A stretch of DNA of 64,000 nucleotides from SZUA-36 sp963753105 (GTDB lineage Bacteria; Pseudomonadota; Gammaproteobacteria; Xanthomonadales; SZUA-36), in assembly GCA_963753105.1 (NCBI GenBank), contig CAVWBD010000003.1, positions 1 through 64,000 on the forward strand, read 5' to 3'. Below the pieces are notes generated by a model. It was not told where the DNA came from and did not search any database. It was given only the letters and a program-made list of their open reading frames with translations. Shown here piece after piece: positions 52,881 through 62,540 of this stretch. The position numbers were made by a program, and so were the translations under genes. Position 1 is the stretch's first letter. Every line of letters starts with the position of its first letter.

Positions 52881-53141
52881 ATGAGTGAACAAACACAGAG
52901 ACAAGCTTATTGGAAGGCAAACCTGAAGCTGGTGGCATTCTGCCTCGGCATCTGGTTCGTCGTGTCATACCTTTTTGGGATCATCCTGGTTGACCAGCTC
53001 AACGCCATCAGTATCGGTGGCTACAAGCTGGGCTTCTGGTTTGCCCAACAGGGTTCAATGTACATCTTCGTGGTCCTGATTTTTTTCTACGCGAATCGCA
53101 TTGGAAAAATCGACAAGAAATTCAACGTGCATGAAGACTAA
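52881..53141 (+). CDS. DUF4212 small subunit of a sodium/solute symporter
   Basis: An 86-residue protein with two hydrophobic helices (LKLVAFCLGIWFVVSYLFGI and SMYIFVVLIFFYANRIG). The start AYWKANLKL is the family hallmark. It is regularly found just upstream of a large VC2705-type symporter subunit, as here with 12 bases between. It probably aids stability or localisation of the transporter. AAGGAGAGG precedes the ATG at 52881. Confidence 0.9.
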   Translation: MSEQTQRQAYWKANLKLVAFCLGIWFVVSYLFGIILVDQLNAISIGGYKLGFWFAQQGSMYIFVVLIFFYANRIGKIDKKFNVHED

Positions 53142-53153
53142 GGGAGAAAAATA

Positions 53154-54938
53154 ATGGACCTCAAAACACTTACTTTTTTAGTCGTCGGCGCCACTTTTGC
53201 GCTTTACATTGGCATCGCTATCTGGGCCCGGGCGGGAACCACCAAGGAATTCTATGTAGCGGGTACGGGTGTGCACCCGATTGCCAATGGCATGGCTACG
53301 GCCGCTGACTGGATGTCGGCCGCATCGTTTATTTCCATGGCTGGCCTGATTGCCTTCCTGGGCTATGACGCATCGGTATACCTGATGGGCTGGACAGGTG
53401 GTTATGTTTTGCTGGCCTTGTTGCTGGCTCCATACCTGCGTAAGTTCGGTAAATTTACCGTGTCCGAATTTATCGGCGAACGATATTATTCAAAGGCTGC
53501 GCGCATGGTGGCGGTGCTTTGCCTCATCGTGGCTTCCATCACCTATGTGATCGGTCAGATGAAGGGCGTGGGCGTCGCTTTCGGGCGTTTCCTGGAAGTT
53601 GATTTCCATACCGGTGTTGCCGTGGGTATGGCCATCGTATTCATATACGCCGTAATGGGTGGCATGAAAGGTATTACCTATACCCAGATCGCGCAGTATT
53701 GTGTACTGATATTTGCTTACACCGTACCGGCAATCTTTATCGCCCTGAACCTGACGGGCAACCCGATTCCACAGTTGGGTCTGGGTAGCAGTATGGCTGA
53801 TGGTTCAGGTGTCGCATTGCTTGATAAGCTTGACATGATCGTGACGGATCTCGGTTTTGCGGCCTTCACGGCCCAGAAGTGGTCGACGTTAAACATGGTC
53901 TTGCTGACCTTGTCACTGATGATCGGTACAGCGGGTCTGCCGCACGTTATCATGCGTTTCTTCACGGTACCCAAGGTAGCTGATGCACGTACTTCAGCCG
54001 GTTGGGCGCTGGTGTTTATCGCAATCCTGTATACCACGGCACCCGCAGTTGGTGCGATGGCCCGTTTGAACCTGATGGAAACCATCCAGTCCGGTCCGAT
54101 CGGTGCAGCTGACGGCAACATGGTGTACGCGGACAGGCCAGCCTGGTTCAGGAACTGGGAAATCACCGGTCTGTTGCAGTTTGAAGACAAGAATGGTGAT
54201 GGCCGTGTTCAGTATTACAACGACAAGAACGAAGAGTTTGCCGCGAAAGCCGCGAGCTTTGGTTGGCAAGGCAACGAGATGGTCAAGGTTGACCGCGATA
54301 TCATGGTTCTGGCCAACCCGGAAATTGCCGGGTTGCCCAACTGGGTTATCGCCCTGGTAGCAGCAGGCGGCCTGGCCGCAGCGCTGTCGACGGCAGCCGG
54401 CCTGTTACTGGCGATATCAACGGCAGTCTCCCACGATGTTATCAAGGGCATGATATCGCCCAATATCTCGGAGAAGAAAGAACTGCTTGCAAGTCGTATC
54501 GCCATGGCGGGCGCCATCGTCGTGGCAGGCTACCTGGGTATGAATCCACCCGGCTTTGCGGCACAGGTGGTGGCGCTGGCCTTTGGCCTGGCGGCATCCT
54601 CGATATTCCCCGCCCTGATGATGGGTATCTTTAACAAGAATATGGATGATAAAGGCGCCATCGTCGGTATGTTGGTGGGTCTGTTCTCCACGTTGCTTTA
54701 TATCTTCTGGTTCAAGGGTTGGTTCTTTATTCCCGGAACAGAGATGGCCGCCAATACGCCGGATAACTGGTTCATGGGTATATCGCCAGAGGCCTTTGGT
54801 GCAGTAGGCGCAATGCTGAATTTTGCTTCCGCATATGTTGTTTCCAAGCTTACGCCTCCACCACCGGAGCATATCCAGCATCTCGTGGAAAGTATCCGTG
54901 TTCCTATGGGTGCGGCTAAAGCACAAAGAGATCATTGA
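53154..54938 (+). CDS. Sodium/solute symporter, VC2705-type (acetate permease-like)
   Basis: A 594-residue symporter with about 13 membrane helices. Family blocks: FYVAGTGVHPIANGMATAAD, SAASFISMAGLIA, GGYVLLALLLAPYLRKFGKF, AVMGGMKGITYTQIAQY and LPHVIMRFFTVP. The hydrophilic insert around residues 320-380 (EDKNGDGRVQYYND, an EF-hand-like loop) is typical of this subfamily. It is the large subunit paired with DUF4212 and related to ActP. Position between crbS and the acyl-CoA synthetase points to acetate or another short carboxylate as substrate. Confidence 0.9.
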   Translation: MDLKTLTFLVVGATFALYIGIAIWARAGTTKEFYVAGTGVHPIANGMATAADWMSAASFISMAGLIAFLGYDASVYLMGWTGGYVLLALLLAPYLRKFGKFTVSEFIGERYYSKAARMVAVLCLIVASITYVIGQMKGVGVAFGRFLEVDFHTGVAVGMAIVFIYAVMGGMKGITYTQIAQYCVLIFAYTVPAIFIALNLTGNPIPQLGLGSSMADGSGVALLDKLDMIVTDLGFAAFTAQKWSTLNMVLLTLSLMIGTAGLPHVIMRFFTVPKVADARTSAGWALVFIAILYTTAPAVGAMARLNLMETIQSGPIGAADGNMVYADRPAWFRNWEITGLLQFEDKNGDGRVQYYNDKNEEFAAKAASFGWQGNEMVKVDRDIMVLANPEIAGLPNWVIALVAAGGLAAALSTAAGLLLAISTAVSHDVIKGMISPNISEKKELLASRIAMAGAIVVAGYLGMNPPGFAAQVVALAFGLAASSIFPALMMGIFNKNMDDKGAIVGMLVGLFSTLLYIFWFKGWFFIPGTEMAANTPDNWFMGISPEAFGAVGAMLNFASAYVVSKLTPPPPEHIQHLVESIRVPMGAAKAQRDH

Positions 54939-54956
54939 TTTTAAGCTGTGATATTG

Positions 54957-54990
54957 AAAAGGGTCAGCACTCGTGCTGGCCCTTTTTTTT
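54957..54990 (+). terminator. Rho-independent terminator after the symporter gene
   Basis: GGGTCAGCAC and GTGCTGGCCC form a ten-base stem with a G-T pair around TC, followed by eight T's. It starts about 22 bases after the stop. Confidence 0.9.
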
Positions 54991-55018
54991 GTAGTCACAT
55001 TGGAACTACACTTTAACC

Positions 55019-56854
55019 ATGCCGAGCAATTACCACGACATAAGTTTCATTGCGGAATTCCTGCACACCGTGCAACCCTTTAATTCACTCGATGCCGAGG
55101 ATCTGCAAAAGCTGGCCCGCACGCTGGAGGTGGCGTATTACCCGCAGGGTAAAACCATATTTCAGTCCCAACCAGCACCGGGGCTGGCCATTATCCGCAA
55201 GGGGGCGGTAAGGCTGGTTGATGAATCACATAAATTCCTGGACAAGCGTTCCGAGGGCGAGTTATTCGGGCACGATATCTATTTCCATGGAGAAATGAAG
55301 GATTACATCGCCGAAGCGGAAGAGGACTGTCTGCTGTGGTTGATGGGTGAGGAGGATTTCAAAGCGCTGCGTGAGGAGAATAAGCTAATCGGAGAGTACT
55401 TCAGCTCCCACCTCAAGACACGTTTGAGTGCGGCAACCCAGGTAAAACACAGCGTCACCCAGGTTCGGGACCTCCTGAAGCGTAAGCCAGTGATGGTTGA
55501 AGGCCGCATGAGTATCCGGGAAGTTGCCCGGCGCATGAGCGCTGAGCGGGTCTCCAGCGTGTTGGTGATGTGCGACAACAGGCTGTGCGGGATCGTTACG
55601 GACAAGGACTTACGCCAAAGGGTGCTGGCAGTGGGGCTGCATCCGGACACGGCGATCGTTGAGGTCATGACAGCCAATCCCAAGAGCGTCGCGGCTGATG
55701 CCGATGTCGACGCGGCCCTGTTGTTGATGATGCGCCAGAACTATCACCATCTGCCGGTGATGGATGACGGTCAGCCACTGGGACTGGTAACTGCGGGTGA
55801 CATTTTGCGCGCGCAGTCAGAGCACCCCTTGCGTATCGTCCGGGACATTTACAGGAAGAATACGATCAAGGAGTTACTCGAGCTGAACCACCGTTTACCC
55901 TTCCTTTTCGAACGTATGGTCAGCCTCGGACGGGACATCGAGCAAATCGGGCGAATGGTTACGCTCGTGACAGACGCCTATACCATCAGGCTGATCCAGA
56001 TCGCGGAGCAGAACCTTGGTCCTCCGCCAATTCCATACGCCTGGATTGTTTTTGGCTCGCAGGCCCGTGAGGCGCAGACAGCGAGAACGGACCAGGACAA
56101 CGGCATCGTCCTGGAACGTGATGCAGTAGGGGATGAAATCACCTATTTTGAGAAACTCTCGCAATTTGTATGCGATGGCCTTGACAAGCTTGGTTATGTT
56201 TATTGCCCGGGTGAGGTCATGGCGCTGAACGTCAAATGGCGTGTCTCGCTTGACAGGTGGAAACTGCATTTCGATCGTTGGATAGATGAACCAACACCGA
56301 AGTCGGTGATGTACTGCAGCATATTTTTTGATATTCGCTGCGTGCATGGTGCCTGTGAACTGGTGGATGCGTTGCAAACCCATGCCAGTGACCGGGCCAA
56401 GGATAACCGGATCTTCAGGAGGTTCATGGCGGCCAATGTCCTGAGCCATAAACCGCCTTTGGGATTTTTTCGCCGCTTCGTGCAGGAGGATGACGGCTCA
56501 CACAGCGAGGGCTTGAACCTGAAACACCGCGGCATCGTGCCCATCACGGGACTGGTCAGAATTCGTGCGCTGGAGGCGGGGATCAAGGAGGCCAACACTT
56601 ACCGGCGTATTGAACTGGCTGTTGCCTGTGGCGCCATGAACGAGAACGATGCCAGCAGTCTGCGTGACGCCTTGCGGCTGATCAACCGGATACGCCTGAA
56701 CCACCAGTCGGCGCAGATGATGGCGGGAGAAAAGCCGAGCAATTTTGTGCCGATTGAAGATATTTCCCCGTTGCTCAGGCGTAACCTCAAAGCTGCCTTC
56801 ATGCTGGTGGGGGAAGCCCAGGATGCCATGGCCCACAGGTACCAGGTACTCTGA
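55019..56854 (+). CDS. cNMP-binding / CBS / DUF294 nucleotidyltransferase-like protein
   Basis: A 611-residue signalling-type protein. Domains in order: cyclic-nucleotide-binding fold (about 15-140, LEVAYYPQGKTIFQSQPAPG), a CBS pair (150-275, SIREVARRMSAERVSSVLV and VMTANPKSVAADADVDAALL), a DUF294 nucleotidyltransferase domain (GSQAREAQTARTDQDNGIVL with GS and DxD) and the DUF294 C-terminal helical domain. This architecture recurs with the symporter and an exonuclease in Vibrio and Pseudomonas. A role in adenylate or energy sensing for acetate use is plausible but untested. It overlaps the exonuclease start by one base. Confidence 0.85.
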   Translation: MPSNYHDISFIAEFLHTVQPFNSLDAEDLQKLARTLEVAYYPQGKTIFQSQPAPGLAIIRKGAVRLVDESHKFLDKRSEGELFGHDIYFHGEMKDYIAEAEEDCLLWLMGEEDFKALREENKLIGEYFSSHLKTRLSAATQVKHSVTQVRDLLKRKPVMVEGRMSIREVARRMSAERVSSVLVMCDNRLCGIVTDKDLRQRVLAVGLHPDTAIVEVMTANPKSVAADADVDAALLLMMRQNYHHLPVMDDGQPLGLVTAGDILRAQSEHPLRIVRDIYRKNTIKELLELNHRLPFLFERMVSLGRDIEQIGRMVTLVTDAYTIRLIQIAEQNLGPPPIPYAWIVFGSQAREAQTARTDQDNGIVLERDAVGDEITYFEKLSQFVCDGLDKLGYVYCPGEVMALNVKWRVSLDRWKLHFDRWIDEPTPKSVMYCSIFFDIRCVHGACELVDALQTHASDRAKDNRIFRRFMAANVLSHKPPLGFFRRFVQEDDGSHSEGLNLKHRGIVPITGLVRIRALEAGIKEANTYRRIELAVACGAMNENDASSLRDALRLINRIRLNHQSAQMMAGEKPSNFVPIEDISPLLRRNLKAAFMLVGEAQDAMAHRYQVL

Positions 56855-57540
56855 TGTTTCCCCGCTGGCGTTACCGTAGACGGTGCCATGCCGCTGCAGG
56901 GCAGTGCCGGCATCCAAACATGGCGACCTATATCAAGGAATCCTCCGGACTTGGTGTGGACAGGCTTTCCAACACGCCACTGATCGCGGTAGACCTGGAA
57001 ATGACGGGTCTTGATGCCACGCAAAACCAGATCATTGCCATCGGCTGGACGCAACTGGACCAGGGCCGGATAAGCCTGGCATCCAACCGTCACCTTTTGA
57101 TCAACGCCGGACAGTCCGTAGGGCATAGCGCAGCAATCCATGAATTGACCGACAACGACGTGGCAGAAGGTATTCCGCTTGAAGCAGGACTGGCGGCCCT
57201 GTTTGAGGCTGCCAGGGGGCGCGTGTGGTTGTTTCACCACGCCGATCTCGATGTGGCTTTCCTGCAGGAGGCCTGTACGGTGTGGGCGGGCGTTGCGCTG
57301 CCATTCATGGTGCTGGATACCATGTGCCTGGAGTTGACCGTGCGCAAACGCCGGGAACTGCCGGTCCATCATGGCGATCTGCAGTTGAACAAGCTTCGTT
57401 CAGACTACAATTTGCCGGTTTACACGGCTCACAATGCCCTGATCGATGCCTGTGCCACGGCAGAGTTACTGCTTGCAATCGCAGAGAATATGGATACCTC
57501 GGGTTCTCTCAGGCTCAAACCCCATTTGAAATATTATTAG
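56854..57540 (+). CDS. DnaQ-like 3'-5' exonuclease
   Basis: A 228-residue DEDD exonuclease: ExoI motif VDLEMTGLD, ExoII FHHADLDVAFLQ and ExoIII YTAHNALIDACATAE with the His/Asp pair. It resembles the epsilon proofreading fold but lacks a polymerase-binding tail. The basic start MFPRWRYRRR is shared by relatives in this gene neighbourhood, so I keep the ATG at 56854, which overlaps the previous stop (TGATG); the ATG at 56920 is an alternative. Its link to carboxylate metabolism is unexplained. Confidence 0.85.
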   Translation: MFPRWRYRRRCHAAAGQCRHPNMATYIKESSGLGVDRLSNTPLIAVDLEMTGLDATQNQIIAIGWTQLDQGRISLASNRHLLINAGQSVGHSAAIHELTDNDVAEGIPLEAGLAALFEAARGRVWLFHHADLDVAFLQEACTVWAGVALPFMVLDTMCLELTVRKRRELPVHHGDLQLNKLRSDYNLPVYTAHNALIDACATAELLLAIAENMDTSGSLRLKPHLKYY

Positions 57541-57563
57541 GGCCTGTCAACAGGCGAGGCAAA

Positions 57564-57583
57564 CCCCTCACTAAAGTCGAATG
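57564..57583 (+). promoter_or_regulatory. Candidate CrbR-type site before the acyl-CoA synthetase
   Basis: CCCCTCACTAAAGTCGAATG shares its shape with the site at 52798-52815. It lies 58 bases before the preferred start at 57641, which argues against the upstream in-frame codon at 57581 being the true start. Confidence 0.45.
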
Positions 57584-57640
57584 TCTTCAGGTTGGGATTT
57601 GGTCCTAGAATGGCCAGAACAAACGGATCGCAAAAACAAC

Positions 57641-59526
57641 ATGGACCTGCTGAACATGGACTACCGCACGCTTTATCGCCACTCGTTGGAAAATCCACAG
57701 GAATTCTGGGCCGATGCTGCCGCAGACCTGGTCTGGACAAAACCCTGGGAAAAGATACTCGATGATTCGGATGTACCTTTCTACCAGTGGTTCACGGGGG
57801 GTGAGCTCAATACCTGCTACAACGCATTGGACAGGCATTGTGAAGGCGGCAGGGCCGGTCAGGCGGCACTGATTTACGAAAGTCCTGTTACCGGTCACTC
57901 CCGCACCTACAGCTATGCCGAACTTCGCGACGAGGTGGCAGTATTTGCGGGCGTGTTGCAAAAGTATGGTGTGGAAAAAGGCGACCGGGTCATCGTCTAT
58001 ATGCCAATGATCCCCGAGGCGGTCATCGCTATGCTCGCCTGTGCCCGGATCGGCGCTATCCACTCGGTGGTGTTTGGCGGTTTTGCCGCAAAGGAACTGG
58101 CAACACGGGTTACGGATGCAGGGCCGAAGCTGGTAATCAGCGCCAGTTGCGGTATCGAGGGTAAGAAGGTCATTCCATACTTGCCTTTATTGGACCAGGC
58201 CTTGAGACTGGCCGGTGTTGATGACCTGACACGTATCCTGGTTTCCAGGCCACAGTTGCCCATTGAAGAAATGCATCCATCGGCAGTGCTTTGGGAAGAG
58301 GCTGTTGCCGGGGCCGAAGCGGTGGAATGCGTGCCGGTTGGCGCGACTGATCCCCTGTATATCCTCTATACCTCCGGCACCACCGGTGAACCCAAAGGTG
58401 TGGTCAGACCCAATGGCGGACACGCCGTGGCACTTAAATGGAGCATGAAACATATCTACAATGTGCAGCCCGGTGATGTGTACTGGGCGGCATCGGATAT
58501 CGGCTGGGTCGTCGGGCACTCCTATATCGTCTACGCTCCCCTGTTGTACGGCTGTACCACCATTCTTTCGAAGGCAAGCCGGTAGGAACACCCGATGCCA
58601 GTGCGTTCTGGCGGGTTATTGAACAACACAAGGTCAAATGCCTGTTCACGGCGCCAACGGCTTTCCGTGCAATCCGCCGCGAAGACCCGCAGGCAGATTT
58701 ACTGAAAAACCACGATATCAGCAGCCTGGAAACCCTGTTCCTGGCTGGCGAACGCTGCGACCCCGATACCTTGCACTGGGCCGAGGATCAGTTGGGTGTC
58801 CCGGTCATTGACCATTGGTGGCAGACGGAAAGCGGCTGGCCCATGGCGGCCAACCCGATGGGTATTGAGCAGATGGAAGTGAAGGCCGGTTCACCCACGG
58901 TGGCGGTGCCCGGTTACGACATCCGCATACTCGACGACGAGGGCAGGGAAGTGCCCCGCGGCGAATCCGGCAATATCATGGTCAAGCTGCCGCTGCCCCC
59001 CGGCAACCTGCCAACGCTGTGGGGCAACCAGCAACGATTTTACGATGCCTACCTTTCACGCTTCGAGGGTTACTACCTGACCGGAGATGCCGGGGTCATG
59101 GATGAGCAAGGCTACCTGTGGGTGATGAGCCGCATTGATGACGTGATTAACGTGGCCGGCCACCGCTTGTCCACCGGCGCACTGGAGGAAGCCCTGATCA
59201 CCAACTATAACGTGGCTGAATGTGCGGTGATTGGGGTAGAAGACAAACTCAAGGGCGAAATGCCCCTGGGGTTCGTAGTGCTGAACAGCGGTGTAAGGGT
59301 TGATGAAGAAGAACTGAAAAAAATCCTGATGCAAACGGTTCGCTCGCAGGTCGGGCCAATCGCCACACCGAGAGACATCCATATTGTATCCCGCCTGCCA
59401 AAAACACGATCCGGGAAAATTCTCAGGGGTACGATGCGAATGATCGCTGATGGTAAGAAGTTCAAGGTGCCGGCGACCATAGAGGACCCTGCGGTTTTAA
59501 ACGAAATTGCAGAGACACTGGAATAG
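57641..59526 (+). CDS. Propionyl-/acetyl-CoA synthetase, PrpE-like, AMP-forming (frameshifted near 58568)
   Basis: About 628 residues. AMP-binding motifs: YTSGTTGEPKG, the SDIGWVVGHSYIVYAPLL block, WWQTESGWP, YYLTGDAG and the C-terminal PKTRSGKILRGT with the acetylatable catalytic lysine. The N-terminus (ENPQEFWADAA, WFTGGELNTCYNALDRHC) is closer to PrpE/ACSS3 than to Acs. Restoring one T near 58568 joins the halves as TTILFEGKPVGTPDASAFW. It activates a short carboxylate taken up by the symporter. Acetate versus propionate preference cannot be decided here. Confidence 0.88.
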
Positions 59527-59623
59527 GAGTGGCGGATTCGAGTTGTCTGCCGGCCAACGGTAAACTGCCTCGTTGATGAAGTTTCAGCCTAGGTGTTCGT
59601 CACCCGGGCCTTTTATTCAGAGC

Positions 59624-61468
59624 CTAGAACAGCCAGTGCAGACCGGTTTTCTTGAGGGTTTTATAGACTTTTCTCTGGTGTTTCGTGGACCAGCCTTTCA
59701 TGCCCTTGGCCTCGGTGGTTCTGCTGCGTAATTCCAGCCATTCCGGGCTGCCCCAACGGTAGGACAAGCCAACGAGGTGATCAAAGGCTTCGTTTAACTC
59801 TGCTGCCAGCGCATCGCCTCTGAAAAAGTAGCCCATCTCGCTGTTGTATAACCTTGAGCGATAATCGAAGTTGGTGGTACCGACAAATCCTATTTCATTT
59901 TCCAGGAAGAACTTGGCGTGTAATTTTCCGTAGTGTGCGCCCCCGTCACCAATCTTGCTCGAGTCCAGCTTGCCGGTTTCATAGATCAGCAGACGCGGGT
60001 GGTTCACTTGATCTTTCCAGGCGGCGGATGATGTCAGTTCTCCACCCATTTCGTCTTCGGCTTTCAGTTTTCGCCATGCATCACGTGTTTCCTGATCCAG
60101 CAGCAATCGCGGCGCGGTATCCATGTCGATAATGGACTGCGAGGAGAAGTTATCGGAGGTCAGGACCGAGTTGGTTACGATTTCAATACGTGACTGCGGG
60201 TGGTCATCGAGCCACTTGCGCATGGCGGAAGCTTCATCGACGGTGACATTGCCGTCCTTGTCCTCGTAGCGTGCGAGAAACAGGTAAGGTGACACGATCC
60301 GCGTGGTCTCGGTACCATCATTGCTTTGTGATATCTGCTTCAGCAAATAGAGAATGCTGTTCGGGTTGCTTTCCAGGTTCTCAACCGCGTTCCTTGTAAC
60401 TTTCTTATTGGTTATGTTACTGAGGTTGAAAGCCAGCCTGACTTCGGAAGGATGAAACCCTTCCGTCATGTAGTTACCCATGTTTTCGAAGTGAGGCCTG
60501 AGAAGCTCGAATTGCCTGATCTTTGCCAGGCTTTCTTTTGCCTTGTTCAATTCAGCGCTATACAACCTTTGCGCCTGGCTGCTGCTGACGGGGAGTATCT
60601 GTTTATTTCCCTTGTAAAGAAACAGCAATGTGTAATAAATGGAGCTGACCTCGCCAATGGTTCTGTCGTTTTCCATTTCAGCGGGCATGAACAGGATTTC
60701 ACTATCGCGGTAGCCGTAGGGATCATAGCTGCCGTCCGCTGCAACACCGTAATAATCAAGAGAGATATTCCGGCCACCCGTCATCATCAGGGCCTTGTCG
60801 TGGAAATCTGCATCCTTGATCAGGAGTTTGTCGTGTGAGCGGCGATTCGGGCTCGTAGAAATCTTGCTGAGTGCGTTAAAAATCATGACTTGTACACGCG
60901 CTTTTCGCGTAGTCAGTTGTCCGTCTTCATTTTTAATAAAACCAGCCTCGTCCTCGCAGGATTTCAGGGCAGCCAGTGTGGTCCGGCTGGCTTTCATGGA
61001 CCCTGCTGAATCGACCATGACACGGACGTCAACACCTCTTTTTACCGCATTGCACATGGCGCCGACCATCGCGTAACCGACCAGGTCAGGCGTAAAGATA
61101 TAGTAGGCAAAGTCAATTGTGTGTTCGGCGTTTTCGATCATCCACAACTTGGCAACCAGGGAGTTCATGGCGCCCTTGTCGTCCGGACCCAGTATCTTGC
61201 CGCGTGCACCCTGGATCGGGACATCGGCAGTGATGCCAAATTCGATCGGATCATGCTCAAGTTCAGCGGATGATTTCCAGGTCCGGTAATCATAGATGTG
61301 CTCAACCTTCGGGTCTGCCACCGCGCTCAGTGGCGGGCAGTCCGGCAGGTCTTGTGTGCCTGCAGGGCATGCAGGTGTCGTGGGGGCGGTTGCACAACCG
61401 GCCTGCAGCAGGACTAAAAGAAGAAATCCAGCGATTCCGGATAAAATGGTTCGAGCCTGTTTAATCAT
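59624..61468 (-). CDS. Phospholipase D-family lipoprotein
   Basis: A 614-residue protein with a lipoprotein signal ending LLQAGC (Cys about residue 25). Two HKD half-sites are seen: SHDKLLIKDADFHDKALMMTGGRN region (His-x-Lys at about 220-235) and HYGKLHAKFFLEN with GTTNFDYRS near residue 530. TIDFAYYIFTPDLVG and VDVRVMVDSAGS match the cardiolipin-synthase-like subgroup. It should be exposed in the periplasm. Its start overlaps the upstream gene by eight bases. Substrate may be phospholipid or nucleic acid. Confidence 0.85.
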   Translation of the reverse strand: MIKQARTILSGIAGFLLLVLLQAGCATAPTTPACPAGTQDLPDCPPLSAVADPKVEHIYDYRTWKSSAELEHDPIEFGITADVPIQGARGKILGPDDKGAMNSLVAKLWMIENAEHTIDFAYYIFTPDLVGYAMVGAMCNAVKRGVDVRVMVDSAGSMKASRTTLAALKSCEDEAGFIKNEDGQLTTRKARVQVMIFNALSKISTSPNRRSHDKLLIKDADFHDKALMMTGGRNISLDYYGVAADGSYDPYGYRDSEILFMPAEMENDRTIGEVSSIYYTLLFLYKGNKQILPVSSSQAQRLYSAELNKAKESLAKIRQFELLRPHFENMGNYMTEGFHPSEVRLAFNLSNITNKKVTRNAVENLESNPNSILYLLKQISQSNDGTETTRIVSPYLFLARYEDKDGNVTVDEASAMRKWLDDHPQSRIEIVTNSVLTSDNFSSQSIIDMDTAPRLLLDQETRDAWRKLKAEDEMGGELTSSAAWKDQVNHPRLLIYETGKLDSSKIGDGGAHYGKLHAKFFLENEIGFVGTTNFDYRSRLYNSEMGYFFRGDALAAELNEAFDHLVGLSYRWGSPEWLELRSRTTEAKGMKGWSTKHQRKVYKTLKKTGLHWLF

Positions 61469-62441
61469 GACTGGTATCCGACTTCAATTCGTTCTGTTTA
61501 CTATCTGCGTCTTTACCCGAATTATCAACCAGCCTCAGTGTTGCGAATACCGGCTGGTGATCGGACAGGACAATCTCCGGCACTTTGTAACTGACAAATT
61601 CCAGTTCCCTTGAAATCAATATCCAGTCCAACCGGTCTTTCCCGTTCTTGTATGTTCCCAACCTGGTGGAATGGGGCTCAAAAACTTTCAGGTTTCCATT
61701 TTCCGCAATCGTCTTAAGCACCGACTCATCCGTGCTCCAGTCGGTATTGAAATCACCCAGGATGACGACCGGCCCGGCCATGTCCTTCAGTACGGTCCGT
61801 ATTTCTTCAATTTGTCCCTCGCGAACCTTTTTGCGGGAAAAATCCAGGTGTACGGAAATCACGTTTACGCCGATCGGTTCCGTTAACTGCCCGTCCGGGT
61901 TCCAACGAACTTCCCCCATGACAAAACCCTTGTTGGTCGTGGGTGGTGACGGTTCGAAAGTATGGTGGAGACTGTTTGTATAGGGCACACGGGAAAGCAG
62001 CGCCGTACCGAAGTCATACATATACTTCTTCGCGTGCCTGGCATGAATCTGACAGGGGTACAGGGAGTTTTCAGAAACAAACTCCACATGGTCAAAATTC
62101 CCCGACCAGCGCGATGGCGCATCTGCCTCCTGTAGCGCGATGAGATCTGCTCCGCTGTTATTGAGGAATTCAGCGATATTTTTCAGATTGCCGCGCGTCG
62201 TGCTGGCCCTCTGCAACATCTGGTTGAGTGCATCTCCGCGCCCGTGTGCCATGTTCAGGCTCAGTACCGAGAGCAGGGGGGATGTGATTACGTCTTCAGG
62301 TCCAGACGTGTCGCATTGTCTGTTCGCGGCGGCAACATTTGAGAGTGAGAAGCAGATACAAAGCGTCAGGCCCACGAACAAAGCCAGGCGGGCGGCCGGC
62401 AGGTAGCTGAATGAAGGTGTAATTGAATTTCCAATGATCAT
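61461..62441 (-). CDS. Secreted endonuclease/exonuclease/phosphatase-family protein
   Basis: A 326-residue EEP-fold enzyme. A signal peptide (ARLALFVGLTLCICFSLSNVAA) precedes VLSLNMAHGRG (Asn), ALQEAD (Glu), VISVHLDFSRKK, VILGDFNTDWS (Asp, Asn) and LSDHQPVFATL (Asp-His), a full catalytic set. Members include DNases and phosphodiesterases such as sphingomyelinases. I start at the ATG at 62441; the codon at 62501 would put 20 polar residues before the signal. It is coupled to the phospholipase D gene, so both probably act on the same periplasmic or external polymer. Confidence 0.82.
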   Translation of the reverse strand: MIIGNSITPSFSYLPAARLALFVGLTLCICFSLSNVAAANRQCDTSGPEDVITSPLLSVLSLNMAHGRGDALNQMLQRASTTRGNLKNIAEFLNNSGADLIALQEADAPSRWSGNFDHVEFVSENSLYPCQIHARHAKKYMYDFGTALLSRVPYTNSLHHTFEPSPPTTNKGFVMGEVRWNPDGQLTEPIGVNVISVHLDFSRKKVREGQIEEIRTVLKDMAGPVVILGDFNTDWSTDESVLKTIAENGNLKVFEPHSTRLGTYKNGKDRLDWILISRELEFVSYKVPEIVLSDHQPVFATLRLVDNSGKDADSKQNELKSDTSHD

Positions 62442-62540
62442 CACCGGATGGTGAATGGAATCACTGGGTTTTGCCACAAGAAATATTTTGCGTTTTGGCA
62501 ATGAAAAGCCACTTCTACTATGTAAAAGCGGCTTTTGAAG

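Noticed and set aside
59624..62441. Toxin-immunity or phage-defence system built on the phospholipase D gene
   Set aside because: Both proteins carry export signals, and no helicase, sensor or immunity gene is adjacent.
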